64,000 nt of DNA, taken from positions 1,488,001 through 1,552,000 of the forward strand of contig OY763072.1 of NCBI GenBank assembly GCA_963666865.1. The letters run 5' to 3'. The notes below the pieces were generated by a model. That model worked only from the letters and a program-made list of their open reading frames with translations. It did not search any database and was not told the origin of the DNA. Of this stretch, positions 8,696 through 17,196 are shown piece after piece. The DNA comes from Bin87 sp963666865. GTDB lineage: Bacteria > Chloroflexota > Dehalococcoidia > Lucifugimonadales > UBA3495. The translations under genes and the position numbers were made by a program. Within the stretch, counting starts at the first letter, position 1; each line of letters opens with the position of its first letter.

Positions 8696-9787
8696 ATGAA
8701 GGCAGCAGTTTTGCGCGAAGTAAATCAGCCGGTAATCGTCGAGGACGTCCAGGTGGACGCGCCGGCGCCCCGGGAGGTGCTGGTGCGCACCGGCGCGTCG
8801 GGCGTGTGCCACAGCGACCTGCACTTTGTCGAGGGCCTGTACACCACGCCCATGCCCTGCATCTTGGGACACGAGGCCGCCGGCACGGTGGAAGCCGTGG
8901 GCGAGCAGGTCAGCTACGTCCGACCGGGCGATTCGGTAATCATGTGCCTGTCGGTGTTCTGCGGAACCTGTGAATTCTGCACCCGGGGCCAGCCCTACCT
9001 CTGCGACCGGACGGCGGTGACGCGCCGGCGCGACGACCCGCCCCGGCTGCGCAAGAACGGCGAAGCCATCACCCAGTTCGCCCAGCTGGGTTCCTACGCC
9101 GCCGAGATGCTGGTGCACGAGAACGCGCTGGTGAAGGTGGACGACGACATTCCCTTCCCGCAGCTGGCCCTCATCGGCTGCGGCGCGACCACCGGACTGG
9201 GCGCGGTGCTGAACACCGCCCGCGTTGAGCCCGGTAGCACGGTGGCCGTGGTCGGCTGCGGGGGCATCGGCATCCACTGCGTACAGGCGGCGGCCCTGGC
9301 CGGCGCGCTCCGCATCATCGCCATCGACACCACCGAGGACAAGTTCGCGTTGGCCCGCGAGTTCGGCGCGACGGACGTCATCGACGCAACGTCCGGAAAC
9401 GTGGCCGAGCGCGTCGTGGAACTCACCGGCGGTGGCGTGGACTACTCCTTCGAGGCCATTGGCCTCAAGCAGACCGCCGAAGACTGCTACAACATGCTGC
9501 GTCCGGGCGGCGTCGCCACTATCATCGGGATGGTGCCGGAAGGCGTGAAGATCGAGCTGGACGCCGGCAACTACCTGCGTCGCGGCCGCGCCATCCAGGG
9601 CTGCACCATGGGATCCAACCGTTTTCGCACCGACATGCCCCGCTACATCGAGTTCTACAAGCAGGGCCGCCTCAAGTTGGATGAACTGGTTACCCAGGAA
9701 CTGCCGTTGTCGGAAATCAACCGGGCTTTCGCCGACATGAAAGCGCAATCGGTACGCCGCAGCGTGATTACGGACTTTGAGAACTAA
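8696..9787 (+). CDS. Zinc-dependent alcohol dehydrogenase (MDR family)
   Basis: 363 residues, NAD(P)-dependent medium-chain dehydrogenase that interconverts alcohols and aldehydes. The catalytic zinc ligands are in GVCHSDLHF (about 37-45) and LGHEAAG (about 60). The structural zinc site is CGTCEFCTRGQPYLC at about 90-105. The dinucleotide fold GCGGIGIHCVQ is near 185. The long form with CHSD and an extended insert after residue 105 is like class III/mycothiol-type enzymes, but the substrate is not readable. The start at 8696 follows GGAGGGAA. The 20 extra residues of the longer frame lack similarity to the family. Confidence 0.92.
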   Translation: MKAAVLREVNQPVIVEDVQVDAPAPREVLVRTGASGVCHSDLHFVEGLYTTPMPCILGHEAAGTVEAVGEQVSYVRPGDSVIMCLSVFCGTCEFCTRGQPYLCDRTAVTRRRDDPPRLRKNGEAITQFAQLGSYAAEMLVHENALVKVDDDIPFPQLALIGCGATTGLGAVLNTARVEPGSTVAVVGCGGIGIHCVQAAALAGALRIIAIDTTEDKFALAREFGATDVIDATSGNVAERVVELTGGGVDYSFEAIGLKQTAEDCYNMLRPGGVATIIGMVPEGVKIELDAGNYLRRGRAIQGCTMGSNRFRTDMPRYIEFYKQGRLKLDELVTQELPLSEINRAFADMKAQSVRRSVITDFEN

Positions 9788-9866
9788 CCACCGGTGATAA
9801 CATAACGCAACAGAGCTGGCGTTCCGTTTCGAGCGCCGGCGCAGTTGTTCATGATCTGCGGCAAGA

Positions 9867-10202
9867 GTGAATTGGATGCGGCGGTACGTCTATGCCGACG
9901 AATCAGGCAACTTTGATTTCAGCAACCGAACCGGCGCCAGCCGCTACTTCATCCTCACATCGGTAACCGTAGGCGATCACGCCATAGAATCAGACCTGCT
10001 CGAACTGAGGCGCGAGCTGGCTTGGCACGGAGAGCCTTTGACCGGCGGTTTCCACGCCACTAACGACAAGCGACACGTCCGGGACCAGGTGTTTGCCATG
10101 TTGGCTCGGCACGAATTCAGGGTTGACGCTACGATTTTTGAAAAGCGCAAAGTCAACCCTGGACTACGTACCACGGAAGCAAGGTTTTACGGGTTCGCCT
10201 AG
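9867..10202 (+). pseudogene. DUF3800 protein, truncated after about 110 residues
   Basis: The N-terminus YVYADESGNFDFS is the hallmark of DUF3800 proteins. Their conserved acidic DES and FHATND-type motifs suggest a metal-dependent nuclease-like fold, often in mobile or defence regions. Intact members run to 200-300 residues. This one stops at RFYGFA, where the family usually continues with a tyrosine-rich segment. The remaining sequence is absent, and 235 bases later a transposase begins. I read it as the surviving 5' part of a gene cut by insertion-sequence activity. The start could be the ATG at 9867 or the next one at 9876. Confidence 0.7.
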
Positions 10203-10436
10203 GCGGTCAGGGCCTCGACTGTACTTTTCGACGGCCCGCCAGACTGGTCATGCCCTGGCCTGACCCCACCCCAAACGCGCAGTTTTCAAGCAGGAAAACC
10301 GCTTGAACCCCCTGTTTTCGGTTGAGGCGCCAAGCCCCACTGAATATAATTTAACCAGTCGAATCGAACAAAAAAGTTGGCCACTCAGCCTGGTACGCCC
10401 AGCGGCCGATAGCCCCCTCAGACCAGCAAAATCGTC
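10203..10436. other. Junction between DUF3800 remnant and insertion sequence
   Basis: No gene. GGTCAGGGC at 10204 is answered by GCCCTGGCCTGACC around 10251-10264, which may be remains of an element end. I could not find a clean terminal inverted repeat or target duplication. Confidence 0.35.
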
Positions 10437-11924
10437 GTGGGCGAAGTCTATTCTAATTATACCCCCAATCACAAGCAACTCCCCAAGAACGGCTACGGTT
10501 TCCTGGCGGCCGTGATTGGGAGAGTGATCTCCCGCGCCGGCGCCCTGATCGAACTGCTCGATGCGCCCCATCGACACGGCGGGTACCCGGGTTATCCCGC
10601 TGAGGCCATGCTCAGCGGCTGCCGTCATGCAGTTCGCCCTGGGCGAGCGCTACGCCAATGCCTTTCTCGACAAACTGGGGGGCAGCGAACGCCTCCTCAC
10701 GATCTGCGGCCTGCCCTGGGCTCCCAGCGAGCGGGCCTACAGCCAATTCAAGAGGCACAAGCTGGCCCATCACAAGGGCCTGATCCGGTCCATCATCGCC
10801 GAGGTCTTCCTGGAGTGCGGCGTTGAGATCGAACGGCTGCGCGCGCTGGGCCTGGTGCCGGCGGACAAACCGCCCTTGGGACACTCGCTGGTCGTGGACA
10901 GCACCGATGTTGAGGCTTGGGCGCGCCCGGGCCGAAAGAGCCGCAAGACCGGCGAAGAAATACCCTCCGAGGACCCGGACGCCAAGTGGGGCCACCGCAC
11001 CGCCAAGAACCCGGGCTCCTCGAAGTCCGGTTCCGGCAAACGTCGCAGTTCCAAGGTGAATAAGGCGGATGCCAGCGCTGCCAAGGAAGCAGGCGAGAAG
11101 GACGGCAAGGACGAGAGCTACTTCGGCTACAAGGTCGACGTCATCGTGGACGCCAACCACGGCCTGCCGCTGTTCGCCGAGACCCGTCCCGCCAACGCCA
11201 GCGACTTTACGGTGCTGATCCAGGACCTGGACGACTGCTTGGCCCTGTACCGCGAGTTGAGCCCACGGTACTTCCTGGGCGACAAAGGCTACGCAGCCTG
11301 AAGAACATCCTGCACGTCATCAGCCTCGGTATGATGCCCGTGATCGCGGTGCGGTTGCCGGAGAAGGACAAGGAGACCGGGAAACGGCTGTACAAAGGAG
11401 ATTTCGACGAGGACGGCCGGCCGCTCTGCGCCTGCGGCAAGGCCATGGAGTACGTGCTGACTGGCCCGGAAGAAGGCCACCTGTTCCGGTGCCCTGCCTA
11501 CGGTTGCGAGGCCGAAGACAAAGATGGCGTCGCAGGACGCTGCGACGGCCAGTGCTACGTGAAGCCGGAGGGCCGGCTGCTGTGGATCGTGGGTCTGCTA
11601 CCCCGCGGCTCAGAGGAGTGGAAAGCCGAGTACAAGAAGCGGACGGTCATCGAATGCTTCTTCAGCAGCGACAAGCACAGTTGTCTGTTGAATCAACATC
11701 GCTACCTGAACATGTTCCAGATGTCGCTGCACGTGTTGCTGTTCATGCTTAGCTACCTGGCCACGGCGCTGGCGCACCTCCAGGCCGACGACTACGCTCA
11801 CATGCGGCACATGCGGATCAAGCTGCCGAAGGCCCGAGGCGAGCGAAGGAGGCGGCGTCTGCCGTCGCCGGCCTGCCGAGATCCCGATTGCGCCTGCTGC
11901 GACCAGTGGCGCGAAGCCGCGTAG
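10437..11924 (+). mobile_element. Degenerate DDE transposase (IS1182-like), split by two frameshifts
   Basis: The protein runs through three frames. 10437 to about 10623 begins at GTG and reads GEVYSNYTPNHKQLPKNGYG. About 10624 to 11295 contains FALGERYANAFLDKLGG and the first catalytic Asp in VVDSTDVEAW. About 11296 to 11924 starts SLKNILHVISLGMMPVI. The second Asp is in FLGDKGY and the catalytic Glu in VIECFFSSDKHS. A cysteine-rich insert (CACGKAMEYV...FRCPAYGC) and a C-terminal CRDPDCACC look like zinc ribbons. No A-rich slippery heptamer is seen at either shift, so mutation is more likely than programmed frameshifting. The closest family I recall is IS1182/IS5-type with a DDE domain. Confidence 0.75.
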
Positions 11925-12265
11925 TGGCGCGCCATTGGACTCCTGGATCAATGTACTGACTGCAAAGGGAGTTTACGTGGATCAGTTGGATAGGGCGTGC
12001 GGAGTCTTGCACGGGTCATGCCGGCACTTCGGGGTGGCAGCAATCTCGCCGCGATCTTGGCCCGGGGATCAGCTGGTTACAGCTTAGCTGTTATACGATA
12101 AGCGTATCATTTATGGAGTTATTTATATAAATTATTATAAGACATCGGTTGCGGGGAGTGAAGCGTGGACCGTGCCGCGGAGTTGTCGATTAGGGAAGAA
12201 TTGACCGGCAAAGTTCCTCCGAGTGCCGGTTTCTGTGCGTAGTCATTCCTGGGCGAGATCTCTTA
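11925..12265. other. Intergenic gap between two insertion sequences
   Basis: No gene. A sharply AT-rich patch (about 12085-12145) contains ATACG-ATAAG-CGTAT, a short hairpin, in otherwise GC-rich DNA. It may be ancestral intergenic DNA or remains of another element. Confidence 0.4.
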
Positions 12266-12536
12266 GAGTGTGTGTGACAAATGGGTTCAGGTGGGTTGGA
12301 GCCGTTTGAGCATCAGGTTGACCATGGCGATGTGTACCCAGGCTTCGCTGCTCTCGGTGCGTTCCTCATAGTCCTTGCTCAACCGTCGGTATCGGGTCAG
12401 CCAGGCCAAAGTACGCTCCACCACCCAACGCCGAGGCAGTACCTCGAAGTGGTGGCTATGCGGTTTGCGTTTGACTACGGTCAGCAGCCAGCCACCGGTG
12501 GCCCAAGCCCACGTCACCAGACGGCCAGCGTAACCA

Positions 12537-12553
12537 GTCCGCCTGAGGCGGAC
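12537..12553. repeat. GTCCGCCTGAGGCGGAC palindrome inside IS5 transposase
   Basis: Perfect 7-bp arms around TGA. It sits where IS5-type transposases carry the conserved IWVDGGYAG, turning it into IWVRLRRTGYAG in the current frame, so the second catalytic Asp is lost. Confidence 0.85.
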
Positions 12554-12621
12554 CCAGATCAACTGCAAGCGGGGGAACCGGCCCAACAGCTTGGACAACA
12601 CCAGCTTCGCGCCGTCACGGT

Positions 12622-12649
12622 CCCCGTGTCGTGGCACGGGGCAGGCTCT
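12622..12649. repeat. CCCCGT...ACGGGGCAGGCTCT hairpin inside IS5 transposase
   Basis: CCCCGTGTCGTGGCACGGGG followed by CAGGCTCT. A sister copy with the same stem and tail is inside the neighbouring IS1380-type gene at 13686-13712. It separates HAANIQ from RDGAKLVL. Confidence 0.85.
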
Positions 12650-12703
12650 GGATATTGGCGGCGTGAACCACCACTGCCAGCAACAATCCCATGGTGTCCA
12701 CCA

Positions 12704-12718
12704 TCCGCCTCTGGCGGA
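12704..12718. repeat. TCCGCCTCTGGCGGA palindrome inside IS5 transposase
   Basis: Six-base arms around a CTCTG-like centre. On the coding strand it lies between the codons for GRKR and MVDTMG, where related proteins have RHILVDTMG. Confidence 0.8.
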
Positions 12719-12953
12719 CCGTTTGCGTCCCGTTACCCGTTTGCCAGCGTCGTAACCTCTGGGCCGGGCCCCCTTTTTCCGTGGTCTTCACCGACTGGCT
12801 GTCAATGATGGCGGCGCTGGGGGTAGCCTCCCGCCCCGCCCCTTCCCGAACCCGGGCCCGCAGGGCTTCCTCCACCCCTTCCCACGTCCCGTCATCCCGC
12901 CACTTGCGAAAGTACCACCACACCGTGCCCCAGGGCGGCAGATCATGAGGCAT

Positions 12954-12968
12954 TCCGCCTCAGGCGGA
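12954..12968. repeat. TCCGCCTCAGGCGGA palindrome inside IS5 transposase
   Basis: On the coding strand it directly follows the codons for GIPW and introduces an in-frame TGA before MPHDLPPWG, dividing the first frame from the second. Confidence 0.85.
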
Positions 12969-13205
12969 CCAGGGTATCCCGCCACGCAGCACGTACAGCA
13001 CCCCGTTGACCACCTCACGCAGGTCCGTGGTCCGAGGATGCCCCCGAACGGTGTCCGGCGGCAACAGGGGAGACAATACCTCCCACTGGGCATCAGTCAA
13101 ATCGCTGGGATACGGTTTTCTGCTCATGCCGCCAGCGTAACCAGCATCCTACCCCCATCCCAAGAACTCTCCGCACCAGTTTAGGCTATTGTCACACACC
13201 CTCTG

Positions 13206-13470
13206 AGCCGGAATCCACCGAGGGAAACGGCGGCGGCGGTCAGGCGCGGATGAGGGACCAGGGAATGGGCTGGCGAGGACCTGATGTCGATGAAATTGAA
13301 GATGCGGAGCATAGATGCCACGCCAGGGGGATGTTTGCGGCCCGTGGTAGCGGCGCTGGGAGCGATTTTCAGCGCAGACCCCAGGCGGCGACCGTCGGGG
13401 GCCCAGCCTGGGGCGCTGATCGCCGAGGCGTGGGGCGCGATCGTGGATAGGTCCAAGGCCGAGGGCGGCG
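13206..13470. other. Non-coding end of the IS1380-type element
   Basis: 265 bases between the IS5 right end and the transposase stop at 13471. No gene is supported. The outer inverted repeat of the IS1380-type element should lie here, but I cannot identify it with confidence. Confidence 0.4.
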
Positions 13471-13685
13471 TCAGGAGGGGAGCGGCAGGGCGCGCAGTCT
13501 CGCCAGGGCACCAGCGAACTGGTTTTGCCAAGGCCAGTTGTGGGGGAGATGCCGGGTGAGGCGACGGGCCTTGCGGGTGATGCGTCCGGCCAGGGAGAAG
13601 AAGCGTCGTCGCAGGGTCTTGGTGGTGATCGCCGGCTCGCCCATGCCGATGCGGGCGGTCCAGCGGGCGAGGTTATGCGCCATCA

Positions 13686-13712
13686 CCCCGTATCAAGTAC
13701 GGGGCAGGCTCT
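13686..13712. repeat. CCCCGT...ACGGGGCAGGCTCT hairpin inside IS1380-type gene
   Basis: CCCCGTATCAAGTACGGGG then CAGGCTCT. On the coding strand it lies between codons for LAVQ and VMAHNLARW. Same family as 12622-12649. On the plus strand it reads VSSTGQAL, a string often met in translated repeats of environmental genomes. Confidence 0.85.
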
Positions 13713-13940
13713 GTACTGCCAGCCAGACGGCGTTGGCGGGGAAGCGCCCCGAGGGTAGGTAGTTTCGGCCACGTCGGCGGCGCCCTCCATCCAGTACGGA
13801 ATGGGTCTCCAGTCTTCCTCGGATATGGCCTCGATGAGATTGCGCAACTGAGCGTGCTGGCGAATGGTGACGGAGAAGCGGACCTTGGTCTTGCGGCAGA
13901 CGGCGACGATGTCGTGGTTGTAGAAGCCACTGTCGGCCCG

Positions 13941-13955
13941 TCCGCCTGAGGCGGA
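13941..13955. repeat. TCCGCCTGAGGCGGA palindrome inside IS1380-type gene
   Basis: On the coding strand it lies between ATGPL and RADSGFYN, where relatives have GPLTVRADSGF. The catalytic-Asp motif follows directly. Confidence 0.85.
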
Positions 13956-14028
13956 TCAGTGGCCCGGTGGCTTTCCGCGTAGCGCACTCGGCTGATGGTC
14001 TCACGCAGGAAGTGGGCGGCCCCTCGCG

Positions 14029-14048
14029 TCCGCCTGAGGCGAGGCGGA
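14029..14048. repeat. TCCGCCTGAGGC-GAGGCGGA palindrome inside IS1380-type gene
   Basis: A variant whose second arm is partly repeated (GAGGCGAGGCGGA). On the coding strand it lies between GRAN and RGAAHFLRET. Confidence 0.8.
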
Positions 14049-14080
14049 TTGGCCCGGCCCTTGCGCAGCCGTGCCGTCAG

Positions 14081-14095
14081 TCCGCCATAGGCGGA
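14081..14095. repeat. TCCGCCATAGGCGGA palindrome inside IS1380-type gene
   Basis: Six-base arms around CAT. The same CCGCCATAGGCGG core recurs at 37141 in the accessory island. It replaces the GDVLM-type segment before ARLRKGRAN. Confidence 0.85.
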
Positions 14096-14191
14096 CCCGT
14101 TCCAGCAGCGACGGCGAGGAGCAGGTGATAGCCCCGCTGTCCGGCGTAGTTGTGGCGCTGCGCGCCTGCCTTGGTCAAGCCAAAGGTCTCG

Positions 14192-14206
14192 TCCGCCTGC
14201 GGCGGG
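14192..14206. repeat. TCCGCCTGCGGCGGG degenerate palindrome inside IS1380-type gene
   Basis: The last base of the palindrome is changed. It falls immediately after TIDLD, the first catalytic Asp, and is read there as PPAAGG in the surviving frame. Confidence 0.75.
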
Positions 14207-14683
14207 TGGATCCAGGTCGATGGTCAACGGATCATCGCCGGGTTCGGCCCCAGCCGCCCAGGCTCGGGCCAGCGCCTCTCGGCTCACCCGGTCCAGCTGC
14301 CGTACGTGGCCCCACTGGAAACTCCGCAGAAAGGTCCCCAGGGTGGACGGCGCCTTGACCGCGCAGCACAGCACCTGTGCGGTTTCGCCAGCGCGCAGCG
14401 CGTCGGCATCGTCAATGCAGTCCCCACCGGCCAGGGCCGACGCCACCAGGGTCAGCAACTTGTCTCCCCCATTCCCTCGACCCGGCGCATCTCCCAGGTC
14501 AACGTGGCGATCCACCAACTCGCCCAGTCCCAGATGATGGACTAAGGTGACGGGTAAAAGCAGCCCCGCGTTGGCCACCAGACGGTGGTCGTCGAAGGCC
14601 ATGTGAATGCGGTCGAGGTGCACGCGTGGTAGCATCCGTTGGGTGCTCCCCGTTTCAGGGTGGGTTTCTTTGACAAAAACCAT

Positions 14684-14995
14684 TATCCCCGAAGCGCGGG
14701 AGCACTTTCTTATCCCACCACAACGACATCACACTCATCCTTTCGGCGGATTGGGGGTTAAGCGCGACTGTGATATTAGGCTGACAACCCCCTTATCCTG
14801 TTCATCCTGGTAAAATCGCGCCCCCACTCAAAGTGGGTACGCAAGAGCCAGCCTGGCGGGTTGTTGTTCCTCGCGAGCTCGGCCAGGCCGGAGAAATGAT
14901 CTCTGCAGTGGGCACTGTTGTTTTTGGTTGCATAAACCTATATAGTGTGGGCACTTACATATTCACTCAATGTAACGGAATCAGAGGTGCCTGGT
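14684..14995. other. IS1380 left flank and nitroreductase leader
   Basis: No gene is supported. It contains the presumed left end of the IS1380-type element (near 14740-14790) and an AT-richer leader with TATAGT at about 14940, which may be part of the promoter of the nitroreductase. Confidence 0.35.
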
Positions 14996-15598
14996 ATGAC
15001 GACTGGTCGATTGCGCAGCGGTAACGTCACTACACCGGAATCCAGAGTTTCGGTTTACGAAGCGATCCACAACCGTCGGATGAACAACGATTTCTCCAAT
15101 ATGGTTCCCAGCCGGGACGCGCTGCTGCGTATGCTCGACGCCGCGGTGTGGGCTCCGAACCACCGGCTCACCAACCCCTGGCGGTTCTACGTCCTGGAGA
15201 AGCAGGGGGAAGCGCGCGCCCAGGTGGCCCAGTTGGCCTACGACAACCAGTTCTCCCGCAGCGGCAATCATGAAAACGCCAACGGTAGCCGCCAACGGGT
15301 GCTGGACGCGCCGGCCTTGATCTACGTGTACAGCATCCCCGGCGACAACGAAGAGATGACTCACGAAAACTATGCCGCGGCCTGCTGCGCCGTGCAGAAT
15401 CTCCTGCTGGCTGCGGTGGCAGAAGGTCTTGCCGGCGATTGGAGCACGGGCAACGTCACCCGTCACCCACAATTGGCGGAGACTCTGGGAGCCGAGCCTG
15501 ACTGGATGATGGTGGGCGCATTGTTCATCGGGCAGCCTTCGCGCCCTTCCGCGTCGGTGCGCGCGCCGGCCGATGAAGTCACCGCCTGGTTGGGCTAG
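14996..15598 (+). CDS. Nitroreductase family FMN oxidoreductase
   Basis: 200 residues, typical of short nitroreductase-fold enzymes, which use FMN and NAD(P)H to reduce nitroaromatics, quinones or other acceptors. The FMN-phosphate contact is in AIHNRRMNNDFSN (about 22-34). The NHRLTNPWRFYVLE segment corresponds to the usual P-W-R/F turn near residue 63. AAACCAVQNLLLAAVAEGLAGDWS is the conserved helix with the GL-G motif. A longer frame begins at 14945 but lacks family similarity. The ATG at 14996 follows AGAGGTG. The gene is bordered by the insertion-sequence region and may have lost upstream partners. Confidence 0.88.
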   Translation: MTTGRLRSGNVTTPESRVSVYEAIHNRRMNNDFSNMVPSRDALLRMLDAAVWAPNHRLTNPWRFYVLEKQGEARAQVAQLAYDNQFSRSGNHENANGSRQRVLDAPALIYVYSIPGDNEEMTHENYAAACCAVQNLLLAAVAEGLAGDWSTGNVTRHPQLAETLGAEPDWMMVGALFIGQPSRPSASVRAPADEVTAWLG

Positions 15599-15832
15599 AT
15601 TTATCGCACATCCTCTGTCTTCCGATATGCTCGCGGGACTGTTGCCAGGTCGGAGCAGAACAGCAGTGCATCGACATCGCCTAGCGTTGACGGATAAACG
15701 GTGCATCGGTGGACTCACTATCGTTTTACACCGGCATTCAAACTCACCGCTAATGCCGACTTTCAATTCGTGGTTCGGCCGGCAGATGCAGAGTGATGCA
15801 CCTATAGCGCTCCCAATCGATCCAGGCAGACG

Positions 15833-17179
15833 ATGCGGGCAGATCTACGGGTTTGGATCAGCACCGGCAAGGCGGAGGTAAACCGCTCCGTCGATGGTGC
15901 ATCGGCGGCGGCGTTCCGTATCATCTTCGGCCTGCTCGGTCTGGCCGTCGTCATAAGATATTTCGCTCACGGGTGGATTGGCCCGCTCTACATTGAGCCG
16001 GCTCATCACTTCACCTATTTGGGCTTTGGCTGGCTGGAGCCCTGGCCGGGCCCGGGGATGTACGTCCACTTTGTCGTCCTTGGCCTGCTCAGCCTGGGGA
16101 TCGCTGCCGGTTACCGTCCCCGGACTTGTGCCGCGTTGTTCTTCGCCGGCTTCGCCTACGTCGAGCTGCTGGACCGTACTACCTACCTCAACCACCATTA
16201 CCTGATCAGCCTGGTCAGCCTGCTGCTGGCAGCGCTGCCGTTACACCGCAGCGCCATCCCCGCGTGGTCTTTATGGACGTTGCGTGCCCAAGCCGGCGTC
16301 GTGTACGTCTTCGCCGGCGTGGCCAAGCTGAACCCCGATTGGTTGTTCAACGCCCTGCCCATGCGCATCTGGTTGTACCAACACGCGGACCTTCCCATCG
16401 TCGGGCCGCTAATGCAGGAGGCGTGGATGGCTTACGCGATGAGCTGGAGCGGCGCGGCGTTTGACCTGGCCATCGCGCCTGCCCTGCTCTGGCGGCGGAC
16501 TCGGCCCTATGCTTACGGTGTATTGGTGGCATTTCACGTGGCGACCTGGGCGCTTTTTCCTCAACTCGGCATATTCCCCTGGTTGATGATCGGGCTGACA
16601 CTGATTTTCTTAGCCCCAGACTGGCCGCGCCGCCTGCTGCGACCCTTAAGGTTGATGATGCTCAAACCGGGTGGGGAAACTACTCCCCGGGAAGTGAAGC
16701 CCTGGCTCAACCGCACCGCATTGGTTGCCCTGGCGCTGTTCGCCGCTATCCAGTTGGCGCTGCCCCTGCGGCATTACGCTTACCCCGGCAATGTTCGTTG
16801 GACCGAGGAAGGCTACCTGTTTGCCTGGCGTGTGATGCTTACCGAGAAAGTGGGATTCGTGCGGTACAACGTGCGCGACCCTGATATCCAGCAGTCATGG
16901 ATCGTCGAACCCGGGGAATACCTGACACCGTTGCAGGTCGAGCGCATGGCATTCCAACCGGAATTGATCCGGCAAACCGCCGATTTCATCGCGGATGATT
17001 TCGCGGACCGGGGCCACCCCAACGTTGCGGTGACCGCCGACGCTTTCGTCGCCTTCAACGGTCGCCCCAACACGCGGTTGATTGATCCGACCGTTGACCT
17101 GGCGGCTACTGACCCTGGGCTTACCCCGGCACGGTGGGTGCTGCCCCACGGTTCGGAGGCAGCAACGGCCCGGCAGTAA
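15833..17179 (+). CDS. Vitamin K-dependent gamma-carboxylase-like (HTTM) membrane protein
   Basis: 448 residues with several predicted helices in the first 300 and a soluble C-terminal part. Family signals are YLNHHYLISLVSLL at about 118-130 and VVYVFAGVAKLNPDWL at about 156-171. Lys165 of the second motif aligns by eye with the catalytic base Lys218 of human gamma-glutamyl carboxylase (VKKLDADW). Eukaryotic members carboxylate protein glutamates using vitamin K hydroquinone. The role of most bacterial homologues is not established. It faces the imelysin/di-heme operon tail-to-tail with a 17-base gap. I infer a shared envelope function but the sequence does not prove it. The first Met at 15833 has no strong ribosome site. 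Confidence 0.85.
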   Translation: MRADLRVWISTGKAEVNRSVDGASAAAFRIIFGLLGLAVVIRYFAHGWIGPLYIEPAHHFTYLGFGWLEPWPGPGMYVHFVVLGLLSLGIAAGYRPRTCAALFFAGFAYVELLDRTTYLNHHYLISLVSLLLAALPLHRSAIPAWSLWTLRAQAGVVYVFAGVAKLNPDWLFNALPMRIWLYQHADLPIVGPLMQEAWMAYAMSWSGAAFDLAIAPALLWRRTRPYAYGVLVAFHVATWALFPQLGIFPWLMIGLTLIFLAPDWPRRLLRPLRLMMLKPGGETTPREVKPWLNRTALVALALFAAIQLALPLRHYAYPGNVRWTEEGYLFAWRVMLTEKVGFVRYNVRDPDIQQSWIVEPGEYLTPLQVERMAFQPELIRQTADFIADDFADRGHPNVAVTADAFVAFNGRPNTRLIDPTVDLAATDPGLTPARWVLPHGSEAATARQ

Positions 17180-17196
17180 GGCGGGCCAGCGGAGCC

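Larger units (their letters stand above)
12287..13127 (-). pseudogene. IS5-family transposase gene interrupted by four hairpin repeats
   Basis: Read from the ATG at 13127, the protein starts MSRKPYPSDLTDAQWEVLSP and follows the IS5 pattern. It has GIPW...MPHDLPPWGTVWWYF, the catalytic Asp in AAIIDSQSVKTTEKGG, then RGYDAGKR, VDTMGLLLAVVVHAANIQ, RDGAKLVLSKLLGRFPRLQLIWV, GYAGRLV and the end VVERTLAWLTRYRRLSKDYEE. The pieces lie in different frames. Each break is a small palindrome: 12954-12968 (between GIPW and MPHDL), 12704-12718 (before MVDTMG), 12622-12649 (after AANIQ) and 12537-12553 (replacing the second catalytic Asp region IWVDGGYAG). An additional small shift lies after EKGG. The gene cannot make an active enzyme. 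Confidence 0.85.
12266..13205 (-). mobile_element. IS5-family insertion sequence, about 0.94 kb
   Basis: The ends are near-perfect inverted repeats: GAGTGTGTGTGACAA on the left (from 12267) and the reverse complement GAGGGTGTGTGACAA on the right (to about 13205), 14 of 15 matching. Inside lies one minus-strand transposase gene. The flanking trinucleotides are TTA and TGA, which could be degenerated TNA target duplications. The element is broken by four hairpin repeats and is probably immobile without help. Confidence 0.8.
13471..14683 (-). pseudogene. IS1380-family transposase gene interrupted by five hairpin repeats
   Basis: Minus-strand frame starting MVFVKETHPETGSTQ at 14683. It runs through LLTLVASALAGGDCIDDADALRAG and DPLTIDLD (first catalytic Asp), then breaks repeatedly. 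Recognisable later pieces are GAAHFLRETISRVRYA, RADSGFYNHDIVAVCRKTKVRF (second Asp), YWMEGAADVAETTY, and an end rich in Arg (TTKTLRRRFFSLAGRITRKARRL). This order is the IS1380 pattern. Breaks coincide with palindromes at 14192, 14081, 14029 and 13941 and a longer hairpin at 13686, so the gene is scattered over several frames. The 5' third is intact; nothing suggests a functional product. Confidence 0.8.

Noticed and set aside
8639..9748. A 369-codon minus-strand frame opposite the alcohol dehydrogenase
   Set aside because: Antisense shadow; the plus-strand enzyme has every zinc ligand.
11283..11300. Programmed frameshift in the IS1182-like transposase
   Set aside because: No slippery heptamer or downstream stimulatory hairpin is evident, and a second frameshift further upstream shows general decay.
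12281..12948. Plus-strand frames (12281-12808, 12691-12948) as genes
   Set aside because: Antisense of the IS5 transposase, which is supported by its inverted repeats and conserved pieces.
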